A stretch of 8,710 bases of DNA, from NCBI GenBank assembly GCA_030148365.1, contig JASBTO010000134.1, forward strand, positions 1-8,710. Direction: 5' to 3'. The translations under genes and the position numbers were made by a program. The notes under the pieces were generated by a model that was given only the letters and a program-made list of their open reading frames with translations, was not told the DNA's origin and searched no databases. The DNA comes from Kangiellaceae bacterium. Its GTDB lineage: Bacteria; Pseudomonadota; Gammaproteobacteria; Enterobacterales; Kangiellaceae. Positions 1-6,843 of this stretch are shown here, in pieces (the first letter of the stretch is position 1; every line of letters starts with the position of its first letter).

Positions 1-326
1 ACCCCGCCCTTGCCCGAAGCCACCGCGATAATGTTTTTGACGCCCTTGAGGGCGTCGGTCTGGCTGGCGTGGACGTGGGGCTCGACTTTCCAGTCCAGGT
101 CTATCGCAAAATCCAGCCCCGGAAAGGCTTCCGCCAGATACTCGGTCAGTGACTGGCGCAACTGCCCGGCATAATTTTTCAGGGGGAATCCGGTGCGGAT
201 GTTCACCGTTACCCGATCGCCCTCGACGGTCAGGCCACGCAGGACCCTGGCGGCTTTCAAATCGCAACCGAGGACCGGGTCCCGGTAGTTTTCAATGCGG
301 GTTTTTATCGCGGATTCATCAATCAT
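1..326 (-). CDS. apbC: Mrp/ApbC-family P-loop ATPase, Fe-S cluster carrier (5' part only)
   Basis: This is the first 108 codons of a gene read leftward from ATG at 326-324; the rest lies outside the window. The protein starts MIDESAIKTRIENYRDPV and has an N-terminal MIP18/DUF59-like alpha-beta domain over about residues 5-85. It then enters the nucleotide-binding domain with GVKNIIAVASGKGG, the beginning of the deviant Walker A loop (GKGGVGKS) typical of Mrp/NBP35 proteins; the edge cuts inside that loop. In the family, the ATPase binds and transfers a 4Fe-4S cluster in the cytoplasm. About 100 residues before the P-loop matches the usual arrangement. The gene is divergent from metG, a neighbourhood common in gammaproteobacteria. 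No strong Shine-Dalgarno precedes the ATG, so the start rests on domain length. The C-terminal CxxC cluster site cannot be seen, so cluster binding is inferred from the family. Confidence 0.9.
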   Translation of the reverse strand, partial: MIDESAIKTRIENYRDPVLGCDLKAARVLRGLTVEGDRVTVNIRTGFPLKNYAGQLRQSLTEYLAEAFPGLDFAIDLDWKVEPHVHASQTDALKGVKNIIAVASGKGG

Positions 327-374
327 GGAGTCGCTATAAGGGCGCTTGGGGCCGGGCTCGGAAATTGCCTGACG

Positions 375-403
375 ATACTAAGGCTTTACGCCTGCAAATC
401 CAA
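375..403 (-). promoter_or_regulatory. Candidate sigma70 promoter for apbC
   Basis: On the minus strand, TTGGAT (403-398) and TAGTAT (380-375) are separated by exactly 17 bases. They match the -35 and -10 consensus at 3 of 6 and 4 of 6 positions. Transcription would begin near 368, giving a leader of about 40 bases before the apbC ATG at 326. The match is weak and found by eye; the location and spacing are its main support. Confidence 0.25.
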
Positions 404-422
404 GTGAAATGCGGAAAAGCAG

Positions 423-451
423 GTGCAAGCAACCGGTAAAACCAGTAATAT
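423..451 (+). promoter_or_regulatory. Weak candidate promoter for metG
   Basis: GTGCAA (423-428) and TAATAT (446-451) lie 17 bases apart in the most AT-rich part of the apbC-metG gap. The -10 matches the consensus at 4 of 6 positions and the -35 at only 3 of 6. Transcription would begin near 458, about 28 bases before the metG ATG. Some promoter must lie in this 159-base gap because the two genes diverge, but this particular pair is a guess. Confidence 0.18.
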
Positions 452-485
452 TTGCCCTTTTGTCGAGCCCGGTCCCCCACTGCCA

Positions 486-2528
486 ATGAAGTCTCCTGCT
501 GAGCGCAAAATTCTGGTCACCAGTGCCCTGCCCTACGCCAACGGCGCCATCCATATTGGCCACTTGCTGGAATACATTCAGACCGATATCTGGGTGCGGT
601 TCCAGAAATCCCGGGGCCACCAGTGTACCTACGTCTGCGCGGACGACACCCATGGCACCCCGGTCATGCTCCGGGCGCAGCGGGAAGGCATTACCCCCGA
701 GGCATTGATCGCCAAATCCCGCCAGGAACACATGCAGGATTTTGCCGACTTCCATATTGGCTTTGACAACTTTCACACCACCCACAGCAGCGAGTCCCGG
801 GAACTGACGGAGCAGATTTACCTGCGTCTGCGGGAGGCCGGCCATATCGAAAAGCGCGAAATCAGCCAGCTGTTCGACCCGGAAAAATCCATGTTCCTGC
901 CGGACCGGTTCGTGAAGGGTGAATGTCCCCGCTGCGGCAGTGCCGATCAGTATGGCGACAACTGCGATAACTGCGGCGCCACCTACAGCCCCACCGATCT
1001 GAAAAACCCGGTGTCGGCGGTATCCGGCGCGACGCCGGTCATCAGGGAGTCGGAGCACTACTTTTTCCGGCTCATGGATTTTGAGGCTTTCCTGCAAGAG
1101 TGGACCCGCGCCGGTCACGTTCAGGAGCAGGTTGCCAACAAACTCGACGAGTGGTTGCAAACCGGACTGCAAGCCTGGGACATCTCCCGGGACGCGCCCT
1201 ATTTCGGGTTTGAAATTCCCGATGCGCCGGGCAAGTATTTCTACGTCTGGCTGGATGCGCCCATCGGTTACATGGCGAGTTTCAGAGAGCTGTGCGAACG
1301 GCGCGACGACCTTGATTTTGATGACTACTGGAAGCCGGACTCCGACGCCGAACTGTACCACTTTATCGGCAAGGATATTATCAATTTCCATACCCTGTTC
1401 TGGCCGGCGACACTGAAAGGCAGCGGTTTCCGGACGCCGACCGGCGTCTTTGCCCATGGCTTTGTCACCGTCAACGGCACCAAGATGTCCAAATCAAAGG
1501 GCACTTTCATCCGTGCCCGCACCTACCTGGAGCATCTGGATCCCGAGTACCTGCGCTACTACTATGCCGCCAAATTGTCGGGCCGCATTGACGATTTTGA
1601 TCTGAATCTCGAAGATTTCGCGCAGCGGGTCAATTCCGATCTGGTCGGCAAGCTGGTCAATATCGCCAGCCGCTGCGCCGGCCTGCTGAACAAACATTTT
1701 GACGGGCGCACGGTCGGCGAACTCGCCAACCAGGAACTCTGGCGGGAACTCGTCAACGCGGAGCCGGAAATTGCCGCCTACTATGAGCAGCGGGAATTTG
1801 GCCGCGCAGTCAAGACCATCATGGCACTTGCCGACAAGATCAACGCCACCATTGCCAACGAAGCGCCCTGGAAGCAGGTCAAGGATGAAGCCACACTGGC
1901 GGACGCCCATCAGGTGCTGTCCCTCGGCATTAACCTGTTCAAAGTGCTGACCGTATATCTCGGGCCGGTGTTGCCCGCCCTCGCCGACAAGGTGGCGGAT
2001 TTCCTCGCGGTGCCGTCGCTGACCTGGACTGACTTTGACCAGCCCCTGCTGGACCACGAAATCAAACCCTTCATTCCCCTCATGAAACGACTGGAGCAAA
2101 AGCAGATAGACGCCATGACCGAAGCCGCCAAAGAAAACCTGCAACCCGCCGCCGAGGCGGCAAAGTCGAAACCGGAGGCCGATGGCCAGGAACCCATCAA
2201 GCCGGAAATCAGTTTCGATGATTTTGCCAAGATCGACCTGCGCGTAGCCCGGATCGCCAAAGCCGAACATGTCGAAGGCGCCGACAAATTGCTGCGCCTG
2301 GAACTCGATCTGGGCGGCGACACCCGACAGGTGTTCGCGGGCATCAAGTCCGCTTACCAACCGGAGCAACTGGAAGGCCGCCTGACGGTCATGGTGGCCA
2401 ATCTGGCCCCGCGCAAAATGCGCTTCGGACTGTCAGAAGGCATGGTGCTCGCGGCCGGACCCGGCGGCGAGGAACTCTGGATCCTGAGTCCTGATGACGG
2501 CGCCCAACCGGGCATGCGGGTCAAGTAG
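486..2528 (+). CDS. metG: Methionyl-tRNA synthetase, long MetG1-type
   Basis: The 680-residue product charges tRNA-Met with methionine in the cytoplasm; E. coli MetG is about 677 residues. The class I catalytic core shows the HIGH signature as HIGH at residues 23-26, within ALPYANGAIHIGH. A zinc knuckle has C147, C150, C160 and C163 (CxxC-x9-CxxC). The KMSKS loop is at 333-337 (GTKMSKSKGTF). A helical anticodon-binding region follows. A hydrophilic linker rich in Ala, Glu and Lys (about 545-575) leads to a C-terminal EMAP/Trbp111-type tRNA-binding and dimerisation domain (about 577-680). The ATG at 486 is chosen because MKSPAERKILVTSALPYANG aligns with family N-termini. The open frame extends in frame to a GTG at 423, but those 21 residues are Pro-rich and unlike MetG. 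No good Shine-Dalgarno precedes 486. Confidence 0.97.
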   Translation: MKSPAERKILVTSALPYANGAIHIGHLLEYIQTDIWVRFQKSRGHQCTYVCADDTHGTPVMLRAQREGITPEALIAKSRQEHMQDFADFHIGFDNFHTTHSSESRELTEQIYLRLREAGHIEKREISQLFDPEKSMFLPDRFVKGECPRCGSADQYGDNCDNCGATYSPTDLKNPVSAVSGATPVIRESEHYFFRLMDFEAFLQEWTRAGHVQEQVANKLDEWLQTGLQAWDISRDAPYFGFEIPDAPGKYFYVWLDAPIGYMASFRELCERRDDLDFDDYWKPDSDAELYHFIGKDIINFHTLFWPATLKGSGFRTPTGVFAHGFVTVNGTKMSKSKGTFIRARTYLEHLDPEYLRYYYAAKLSGRIDDFDLNLEDFAQRVNSDLVGKLVNIASRCAGLLNKHFDGRTVGELANQELWRELVNAEPEIAAYYEQREFGRAVKTIMALADKINATIANEAPWKQVKDEATLADAHQVLSLGINLFKVLTVYLGPVLPALADKVADFLAVPSLTWTDFDQPLLDHEIKPFIPLMKRLEQKQIDAMTEAAKENLQPAAEAAKSKPEADGQEPIKPEISFDDFAKIDLRVARIAKAEHVEGADKLLRLELDLGGDTRQVFAGIKSAYQPEQLEGRLTVMVANLAPRKMRFGLSEGMVLAAGPGGEELWILSPDDGAQPGMRVK

Positions 2529-2536
2529 GCGTGGAC

Positions 2537-2956
2537 ATGGACCTGACCAATCAAACTGCGCTTGTCGAAACCTTCCGCTATTACGGCCTTGCCTGGCTGT
2601 TGCTGGCCGCGCTGGCATTGCTGCTGTGCGGACTGCTCTGGTGGGGCCTGCGCCAACGCCATTTCCTGATTAAATGGCTGCCGGTCTCCCTGGTACTCGC
2701 CGGCGCCCTGACCCCGATCACGGCGGGCCCGGAAACCACCACCCTGGCGCCGGCCCTGAGCGTCGCCATCATGGAACTCGAACAATACGGCGTTGAGGGC
2801 ATGTGGCGCGGACTCGGCATGGTGCTGGTGGCCTGGGGGCTGCTGCTCGTGATCGGCTCCACCCTGTGGGTGGTGCTGCACAAGCGCCGACAGACCGGCG
2901 ATGAAAACGTCCATCCTGCCGAACCGGCGGCCACCCGCCGCGAGCCGGATCTCTGA
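2537..2956 (+). CDS. Unrecognised three-helix inner-membrane protein between metG and rsxA
   Basis: The 139-residue protein belongs to no family I recognise. Three hydrophobic segments are visible: about residues 17-38, 44-63 and 93-114. The basic turn RQRHFLIK follows helix 1 and KRR follows helix 3. The loop at 64-92 is acidic (E66, E80, E82, E87). The positive-inside rule therefore suggests N-terminus out, an external loop of about 29 residues, and a cytoplasmic polar tail ending near residue 139. No cofactor motif is seen; one cysteine (C31) lies in helix 1. The start at ATG 2537 is preferred because AGTAGG (2524-2529) is a fair ribosome site 7 bases upstream; a GTG at 2531 would add two residues. 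It begins 8 bases after the metG stop in the same direction, so it is probably co-transcribed with metG. It ends 63 bases before rsxA. Codon use and GC at third positions look like its neighbours, which supports a real gene. Confidence 0.75.
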   Translation: MDLTNQTALVETFRYYGLAWLLLAALALLLCGLLWWGLRQRHFLIKWLPVSLVLAGALTPITAGPETTTLAPALSVAIMELEQYGVEGMWRGLGMVLVAWGLLLVIGSTLWVVLHKRRQTGDENVHPAEPAATRREPDL

Positions 2957-2960
2957 TCGG

Positions 2961-2989
2961 TTGTACGTGGGTAGCGGGTTCGGGATAAT
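2961..2989 (+). promoter_or_regulatory. Candidate sigma70 promoter for the rsx operon
   Basis: TTGTAC (2961-2966) and GATAAT (2984-2989) are separated by exactly 17 bases. The -10 hexamer matches the consensus at 5 of 6 positions and the -35 at 3 of 6. This is the only gap of more than a few bases between metG and the right edge. Transcription would start near 2996, about 24 bases before the rsxA ATG. An AACGGGGT ribosome-site-like stretch lies at 3009-3016. No operator could be recognised. Confidence 0.45.
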
Positions 2990-3019
2990 GACTTGCGATA
3001 GTCCAACCAACGGGGTTTC

Positions 3020-3601
3020 ATGAGCGAATACCTGCTGCTCTTTATCGGCACCGTACTGGTCAATAACTTCGTGCTGGTCAAGTTTCTGGGCCTGTGCCCG
3101 TTCATGGGCGTCTCCGGCAAGCTGGAAACCGCCGTCGGCATGTCGGTGGCAACCACCTTCGTACTCACCCTCGCCTCCGCCGCCAGCTACCTCGTCAACA
3201 CCTATATTCTGGCGCCTCTCGGGATCGAATATCTGCAGACCCTTGCTTTCATTCTCGTGATCGCGGTGATGGTGCAATTCACGGAAATGGTGATCCACAA
3301 GACCAGCCCCTTGCTGTACCGGTTACTCGGCATATTTTTGCCCCTGATCACCACCAACTGCGCGGTGCTCGGCGTGGCCCTGCTCAATATCAATGAGAAG
3401 CACGATTTCCTCTCGTCCCTGATCTACGGCTTCGGCGCTGCTGTCGGTTTCTCCCTGGTGCTGATCCTGTTTGCCGCCATGCGCGAACGGATCGCCGTCG
3501 CCGACGTACCCGCGCCTTTCCGGGGCGCCTCCATTGCCATGATCACCGCCGGCCTCATGTCATTGGCCTTCATGGGCTTTTCCGGTCTGGTGAAATTCTG
3601 A
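3020..3601 (+). CDS. rsxA: Rsx/Rnf electron transport complex subunit A
   Basis: The 193-residue, six-helix membrane subunit has exactly the length of E. coli RsxA and is homologous to NqrE of Na+-NQR. Hydrophobic segments fall at roughly 4-24, 38-60, 70-91, 101-122, 132-153 and 169-190. Two family motifs stand out: LGLCPFMG with C26, and LITTNCAVLG with C114. In NqrD/NqrE and in RnfA/RnfE, the equivalent cysteines from both subunits hold one 2Fe-2S cluster in the middle of the membrane, so RsxA should supply half of that site and RsxE (C30, C113) the other half. It starts the operon, after a candidate promoter and a GGGG-containing ribosome site (3012-3015). The start is secure because the N-terminus MSEYLLLFIGTVLVNNFVLV matches the family. 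The synonym is rnfA; whether the complex reduces SoxR or acts as an ion-pumping Rnf cannot be told from this gene. Confidence 0.97.
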   Translation: MSEYLLLFIGTVLVNNFVLVKFLGLCPFMGVSGKLETAVGMSVATTFVLTLASAASYLVNTYILAPLGIEYLQTLAFILVIAVMVQFTEMVIHKTSPLLYRLLGIFLPLITTNCAVLGVALLNINEKHDFLSSLIYGFGAAVGFSLVLILFAAMRERIAVADVPAPFRGASIAMITAGLMSLAFMGFSGLVKF

Positions 3602-3603
3602 CG

Positions 3604-4188
3604 ATGGGCTTCGTGATTGCCATTTCCGCGCTGGTCGCGCTGGCCCTGGTGTTCGGCGCCCTGCTGGGCTATGCCGCCATCCGCTTCAAGGTGCACGGCG
3701 ATCCGGTTGTCGATCAGATAGACGCCGTCCTGCCGCAGACCCAGTGTGGTCAATGCGGCTACCCCGGTTGCCGGCCCTATGCCGAAGCCATCGCCAAGGG
3801 CGACGCCATCAACAAGTGTCCACCCGGCGGCGAAGCCGGCATTAAGGCCCTCGCCGATCTGCTGGGCCGGAAAGTGGTGCCCCTCGATGAAGAGCGGGAA
3901 GAAAAGCCGGCGCGGGTGGCCTACATCCGCGAGCCGGAATGTATCGGCTGCACCAAATGCATCCAGGCCTGCCCCGTGGATGCCATTGTCGGCGCCCCGA
4001 AACTGATGCACACGGTGATCACCAGCGAATGTACCGGCTGCGATCTCTGCGTCGAGCCCTGCCCCGTTGATTGCATCGACATGCTGGAAATCCCCGTCAG
4101 CCAGCAGACCTGGAAATGGCCCGCGCCGGATGGCGAACGGCTGATCCCGGTCCGCACGATAACCGGAGCGGATCCCGATGCCGCCTGA
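3604..4188 (+). CDS. rsxB: Rsx/Rnf complex ferredoxin-type subunit B
   Basis: The 194-residue protein (E. coli RsxB is about 192) relays electrons within the complex. Residues 3-26 form an N-terminal membrane anchor. Next comes a 4Fe-4S domain with C48, C51, C56 and C72, in the pattern QCGQCGYPGC followed by NKCPPGG. Two classical ferredoxin motifs follow: C113/C116/C119 with C123, and C143/C146/C149 with C153, each ending in CPVD. C157 is an additional cysteine close to the last motif and is common in the family. With all ligands present, three 4Fe-4S clusters are expected on the cytoplasmic side. The protein ends soon after the second ferredoxin motif, without the long extension with extra clusters found in some acetogenic RnfB proteins. 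The start lies two bases after the rsxA stop and the end overlaps rsxC by 11 bases, which indicates coupled translation. Confidence 0.97.
   Translation: MGFVIAISALVALALVFGALLGYAAIRFKVHGDPVVDQIDAVLPQTQCGQCGYPGCRPYAEAIAKGDAINKCPPGGEAGIKALADLLGRKVVPLDEEREEKPARVAYIREPECIGCTKCIQACPVDAIVGAPKLMHTVITSECTGCDLCVEPCPVDCIDMLEIPVSQQTWKWPAPDGERLIPVRTITGADPDAA
4165..4177 (+). promoter_or_regulatory. Ribosome binding site of rsxC inside the end of rsxB
   Basis: GGAG at 4165-4168 lies 9 bases before the rsxC ATG at 4178 and is embedded in the last codons of rsxB. It decides the rsxC start. The same layout, GGAG plus a 9-base spacer plus an 11-base overlap, recurs at the rsxG-rsxE junction. Confidence 0.7.
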
Positions 4189-5746
4189 CGCCATTCGCCT
4201 GCACGAATTTCCGGGCGGGGTTCACCCGCCGGAACACAAAAGCGAGTCGAGCGAAACGCCGATTGCGGCCCTTCCCCTGCCGGAACTGCTGAGCCTGCCG
4301 CTCACTGCCCGCAGCGGACCCACCACCCCCCTGGTCGAGGTGGGCGAGACGGTGCGCAAGGGCCAGTTGATTGCCGAAGGCAAAGGCGCCATCAGCGTGC
4401 ACTTGCACGCGCCGACCTCCGGGACCGTCGAAGGCATCCGCGAGTTGCCGTTGCCCCACCCGTCCGGCCTGACCGGTCCCTGCCTGTTGCTGCGAGCCGA
4501 TGGCGAGGAGACCTGGGAAAAACTGCCGCCACTGGACTGGCGCACGGAAGCACGGCAAATCCTGCTGGACCGGATCCAGGACGCCGGCATCGCCGGCCTC
4601 GGCGGCGCCTCTTTCCCGAGCCATATCAAACTCGCGATCACCGCCCCCGTCGACACCTTGATTATCAATGCCGCGGAATGCGAGCCCTACATCACCTGCG
4701 ATGATCGCCTGATGCGCGAGCGCGCCGCGGAAATCATCGAAGGAACGGTCATTGCCAAAACCGTGCTCGGCTGCGAGCGGGTCATTCTCGGGATCGAGGA
4801 CAACAAGCCCGCTGCAATAGACGCCATGCGCGAGGCGATCGACACCGCGGAGGTGACGGTCGAAATTGCCGTAGTCCCGACCAAATACCCGAGCGGCGGC
4901 GAAAAACAGCTCATCCAGATCCTGACGGGCCAGGAAGTGCCGTCCGGCAAGTTGCCGGTTGATATGGGTATCGTCATGCAGAATGTCGGCACCCTGTACG
5001 CCATCAAGCGCGCCATTGTCGATGGCGAGCCCCTGATCTCGCGAGTGGTTACCGTTACCGGCGAGGCCATCGACCGTCCCGGCAATTATGAAGTCCTGCT
5101 CGGCACGCCCTTTTCCCACCTGCTGGAGGAAACCGGGGCCGGAACCTACAGCCAGCTAATCATGGGCGGCCCGATGATGGGCTTCGAGCTCGAGGATCCG
5201 GCCATGCCCGTCATCAAGGCGACCAACTGTCTGCTCGCGCCGGCACCCGGTGAATTGCCCCGGCAAGGGGTCGAACTGCCCTGCATCCGCTGCGGCGCCT
5301 GCGCCAATGTTTGCCCGGCCTCCCTGCTGCCCCAGCAACTCTACTGGTTCGCCCGCGCCGGGGAATTCGACAAGGCCGAGGAGCACCGGCTGATGGACTG
5401 CATTGAATGCGGCGCCTGCGCCTACGTCTGCCCGAGCGATATTCCCCTGGTGCACTACTACCGCTATGCCAAATCAGAGATCCGGACCCGGTTTCTCGAT
5501 CGACTCAAGGCGGATCACGCCAAGGAGCGCTTTGACGCCCGCAACCAGCGTCTCGAGCGACTCAAGCAGGAACGCAAGGAGCGTCACAAAAAAGCCCAGG
5601 AAGCGCGCCTGAAACAGGCCCGGGACAAGGGCGAACTTGACGAGAAAAAAGCCTCCATTGAAGCCGCTCTGAAACGGGTCGAAGCCAAAAAAGCCCGACA
5701 ACAGGACCCGGCCAGTCCGGCGCCCGGTGCGGACAAGGAATCCTGA
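4178..5746 (+). CDS. rsxC: Rsx/Rnf complex NADH/FMN-binding subunit C
   Basis: The 522-residue peripheral subunit takes electrons from, or gives them to, NADH through FMN. The N-terminal FPGGVHPPEHK motif (11-21) opens the domain. A lipoyl-like beta region follows, with the HAPTSGTVEG motif at 77-86. The Rossmann-like NADH/FMN region shows GIAGLGGASFPSHIK (137-151) and NAAECEPYIT (164-173), both family signatures shared with NuoF/Nqo1. Two 4Fe-4S motifs follow: C369/C372/C375/C379 and C408/C411/C414/C418. After about residue 440 comes a charged, probably coiled-coil tail rich in Lys, Arg, Glu and Ala. E. coli RsxC is about 740 residues because its tail repeats a roughly 30-residue module several times. 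Here the tail is about 80 residues and holds one recognisable copy (about 488-509). The start at ATG 4178 is supported by GGAG at 4165-4168 and the 11-base overlap with rsxB. Confidence 0.96.
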   Translation: MPPDAIRLHEFPGGVHPPEHKSESSETPIAALPLPELLSLPLTARSGPTTPLVEVGETVRKGQLIAEGKGAISVHLHAPTSGTVEGIRELPLPHPSGLTGPCLLLRADGEETWEKLPPLDWRTEARQILLDRIQDAGIAGLGGASFPSHIKLAITAPVDTLIINAAECEPYITCDDRLMRERAAEIIEGTVIAKTVLGCERVILGIEDNKPAAIDAMREAIDTAEVTVEIAVVPTKYPSGGEKQLIQILTGQEVPSGKLPVDMGIVMQNVGTLYAIKRAIVDGEPLISRVVTVTGEAIDRPGNYEVLLGTPFSHLLEETGAGTYSQLIMGGPMMGFELEDPAMPVIKATNCLLAPAPGELPRQGVELPCIRCGACANVCPASLLPQQLYWFARAGEFDKAEEHRLMDCIECGACAYVCPSDIPLVHYYRYAKSEIRTRFLDRLKADHAKERFDARNQRLERLKQERKERHKKAQEARLKQARDKGELDEKKASIEAALKRVEAKKARQQDPASPAPGADKES

Positions 5747-5751
5747 CGCCC

Positions 5752-6843
5752 ATGCCATTGCAATCATCCCCCCATACCCAGGACCGCATGCCCGTCAGCC
5801 GGCTCATGCAATGGGTGCTGCTCGCGACCCTGCCCGGAGCGCTTGCGCTGTTCGTGTTTTTCGGCTGGGGCGTACTCATCAATTTGCTGCTGTGCGCCGG
5901 ATTTGCCCTTGCGTTCGAGGCGCTCATACTGTGGCTCCGGGACCGTCCGATCAAGGCGACGCTGCTGGATTACAGCGCGCTGGTGACGGCCGTGTTGCTG
6001 GGCCTGAGCCTGCCGCCGCTGCTGCCCTGGTGGATGACCATACTCGGGATCGGCTTTGCCATTGTCTTTGCCAAGCACCTGTTTGGCGGTCTCGGCTTCA
6101 ACCCGTTCAATCCGGCCATGGTCGGTTATGTGCTGTTATTGATCTCCTTTCCCGCACAGATGACCGCCTGGCTGCCGCCCCAGTCCCTCGCCGCCAATCC
6201 GGCAAGCCTGTGGGAAACCCTGCATTTTATCTTTACCGGCAGCGGCCCCGCCGGCGAGACCATCGAGCAGATCCGCGCCGGGCTCGACGGCTTTACCATG
6301 GCCACGCCCCTCGATCATTTCAAGACCAACCAGGGTCTTGGCTTTCGCACTGAAGAAATTCTCGACAGCCCGGTGTACGGCGGGCTGGCTGGTGTCGGCT
6401 GGCAGTGGGTCAATCTCGGCTTTCTGGCGGGCGGCCTGTTACTGGCTTTCAAAAAGATCATCAGCTGGCGGATCAGCCTCGCCATGCTGATCGGCATCAC
6501 CGTCATGGCGGCCTTGCTGTGGGGCGTCGATACCGATGCCTTCGCGTCGCCGCTGTTGCATTTGCTGAGCGGCGCAACCATGCTCGGCGCCTTCTTTATT
6601 GCCACCGATCCAATCACCGCCGCCACCACCCGCAAGGGCCGCTGGATTTTCGGTCTCGGGATCGGTGCGCTGACCATCCTGATCCGCACTTTCGGCGGCT
6701 ACCCCGATGCCGTCGCTTTCGCGGTGCTGCTGTTCAATATGGCGGTGCCGACCATCGACTACTACACGCGGCCGAGAGTTTACGGCCATCAAAAGTCCGG
6801 TCACAAAAAGGCCGGTCACAAAAAGTTTGGGGAGAAATCCTGA
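5752..6843 (+). CDS. rsxD: Rsx/Rnf complex flavinylated membrane subunit D
   Basis: The 363-residue polytopic subunit (E. coli RsxD is about 352) is homologous to NqrB. About ten hydrophobic segments are visible between residues 20 and 335. The sequence DGFTMATPLDHFK (179-191) holds the flavin site: T185 corresponds to the threonine that carries FMN through a phosphoester bond in V. cholerae RnfD. Other conserved stretches are FGGLGFNPFNPAMVGY (111-126) and GATMLGAFFIATDP (274-287). After the last helix, TIDYYTRPRVYGH leads into a basic tail with three Gly-His-x-Lys units at 345-359. The start at ATG 5752 fits the family N-terminus (SPHTQ...SRLMQWVLL) and has AAGGAA at 5735-5740. An internal ATG at 5788 would cut off conserved residues. 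It lies 5 bases after rsxC, and its TGA shares one base with the rsxG start. The flavin is inferred from the motif. Confidence 0.96.
   Translation: MPLQSSPHTQDRMPVSRLMQWVLLATLPGALALFVFFGWGVLINLLLCAGFALAFEALILWLRDRPIKATLLDYSALVTAVLLGLSLPPLLPWWMTILGIGFAIVFAKHLFGGLGFNPFNPAMVGYVLLLISFPAQMTAWLPPQSLAANPASLWETLHFIFTGSGPAGETIEQIRAGLDGFTMATPLDHFKTNQGLGFRTEEILDSPVYGGLAGVGWQWVNLGFLAGGLLLAFKKIISWRISLAMLIGITVMAALLWGVDTDAFASPLLHLLSGATMLGAFFIATDPITAATTRKGRWIFGLGIGALTILIRTFGGYPDAVAFAVLLFNMAVPTIDYYTRPRVYGHQKSGHKKAGHKKFGEKS
6784..6828 (+). repeat. Short in-frame repeat, three 15-base units, at the 3' end of rsxD
   Basis: Three consecutive 15-base units begin at 6784, 6799 and 6814 and encode GHQKS, GHKKA and GHKKF. 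Units two and three share the 12-base core GGTCACAAAAAG; if the register is shifted three bases left, they match at 14 of 15 positions. Unit one has diverged (GGCCATCAAAAG). Near-identity at the DNA level of units two and three suggests a recent slippage duplication. The repeat ends one base before the ribosome site of rsxG. Confidence 0.8.
6829..6842 (+). promoter_or_regulatory. Strong ribosome binding site of rsxG inside the end of rsxD
   Basis: GGGGAG at 6829-6834 is the best Shine-Dalgarno match in the cluster and lies 8 bases before the ATG at 6843. It is embedded in the last codons of rsxD. The overlapping stop-start TGATG at 6841-6845 follows, so ribosomes can terminate rsxD and restart rsxG. 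It fixes the rsxG start. Confidence 0.8.

Larger units (their letters stand above)
327..485. other. Divergent intergenic region between apbC and metG
   Basis: This 159-base stretch must hold the start signals for both diverging genes. It contains the two weak promoter candidates described separately and no convincing small gene, RNA or terminator. The right part (about 423-485) is open in the metG frame from a GTG but does not look like protein-coding sequence of that family. No T-box, SAM or other methionine-responsive riboswitch was recognised upstream of metG. Confidence 0.6.

Noticed and set aside
39..56. Perfect 7-base inverted repeat GACGCCC-TTGA-GGGCGTC resembling a terminator
   Set aside because: It lies inside the apbC coding sequence. 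The adjacent T-run precedes the hairpin on the plus strand, and the minus strand has A residues after it, so it is not a rho-independent terminator in either direction.
423..485. N-terminal extension of MetG from GTG at 423
   Set aside because: The 21 added residues are Pro-rich and precede a start that aligns exactly with the family. No Shine-Dalgarno supports the GTG.
378..1457. Long open frame on the minus strand opposite metG (359 codons)
   Set aside because: It is antisense to a perfectly conserved metG. Open antisense frames are expected in GC-rich genes with strong third-position bias, and the predicted protein shows no recognisable domain.
2354..3298. Minus-strand open frame spanning the end of metG, the unknown membrane gene and the start of rsxA
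   Set aside because: It crosses three plus-strand genes and the intergenic promoter region and encodes a His/Gln-rich low-complexity product. The plus-strand frame at 2537-2956 is favoured because it has clean membrane helices, a sensible charge layout and a ribosome site.
4097..5119. Long open frame on the minus strand opposite rsxC (340 codons)
   Set aside because: It lies over the conserved NADH/FMN region of rsxC and translates to a Gly/Asp/Arg-rich sequence with no motif. It is an artefact of codon bias.
6405..6842. Upstream extension of the rsxG frame through rsxD
   Set aside because: This is the +1 shadow of rsxD. The protein there is Arg/His-rich without motifs, and rsxG has its own strong ribosome site and TGATG start at 6843.
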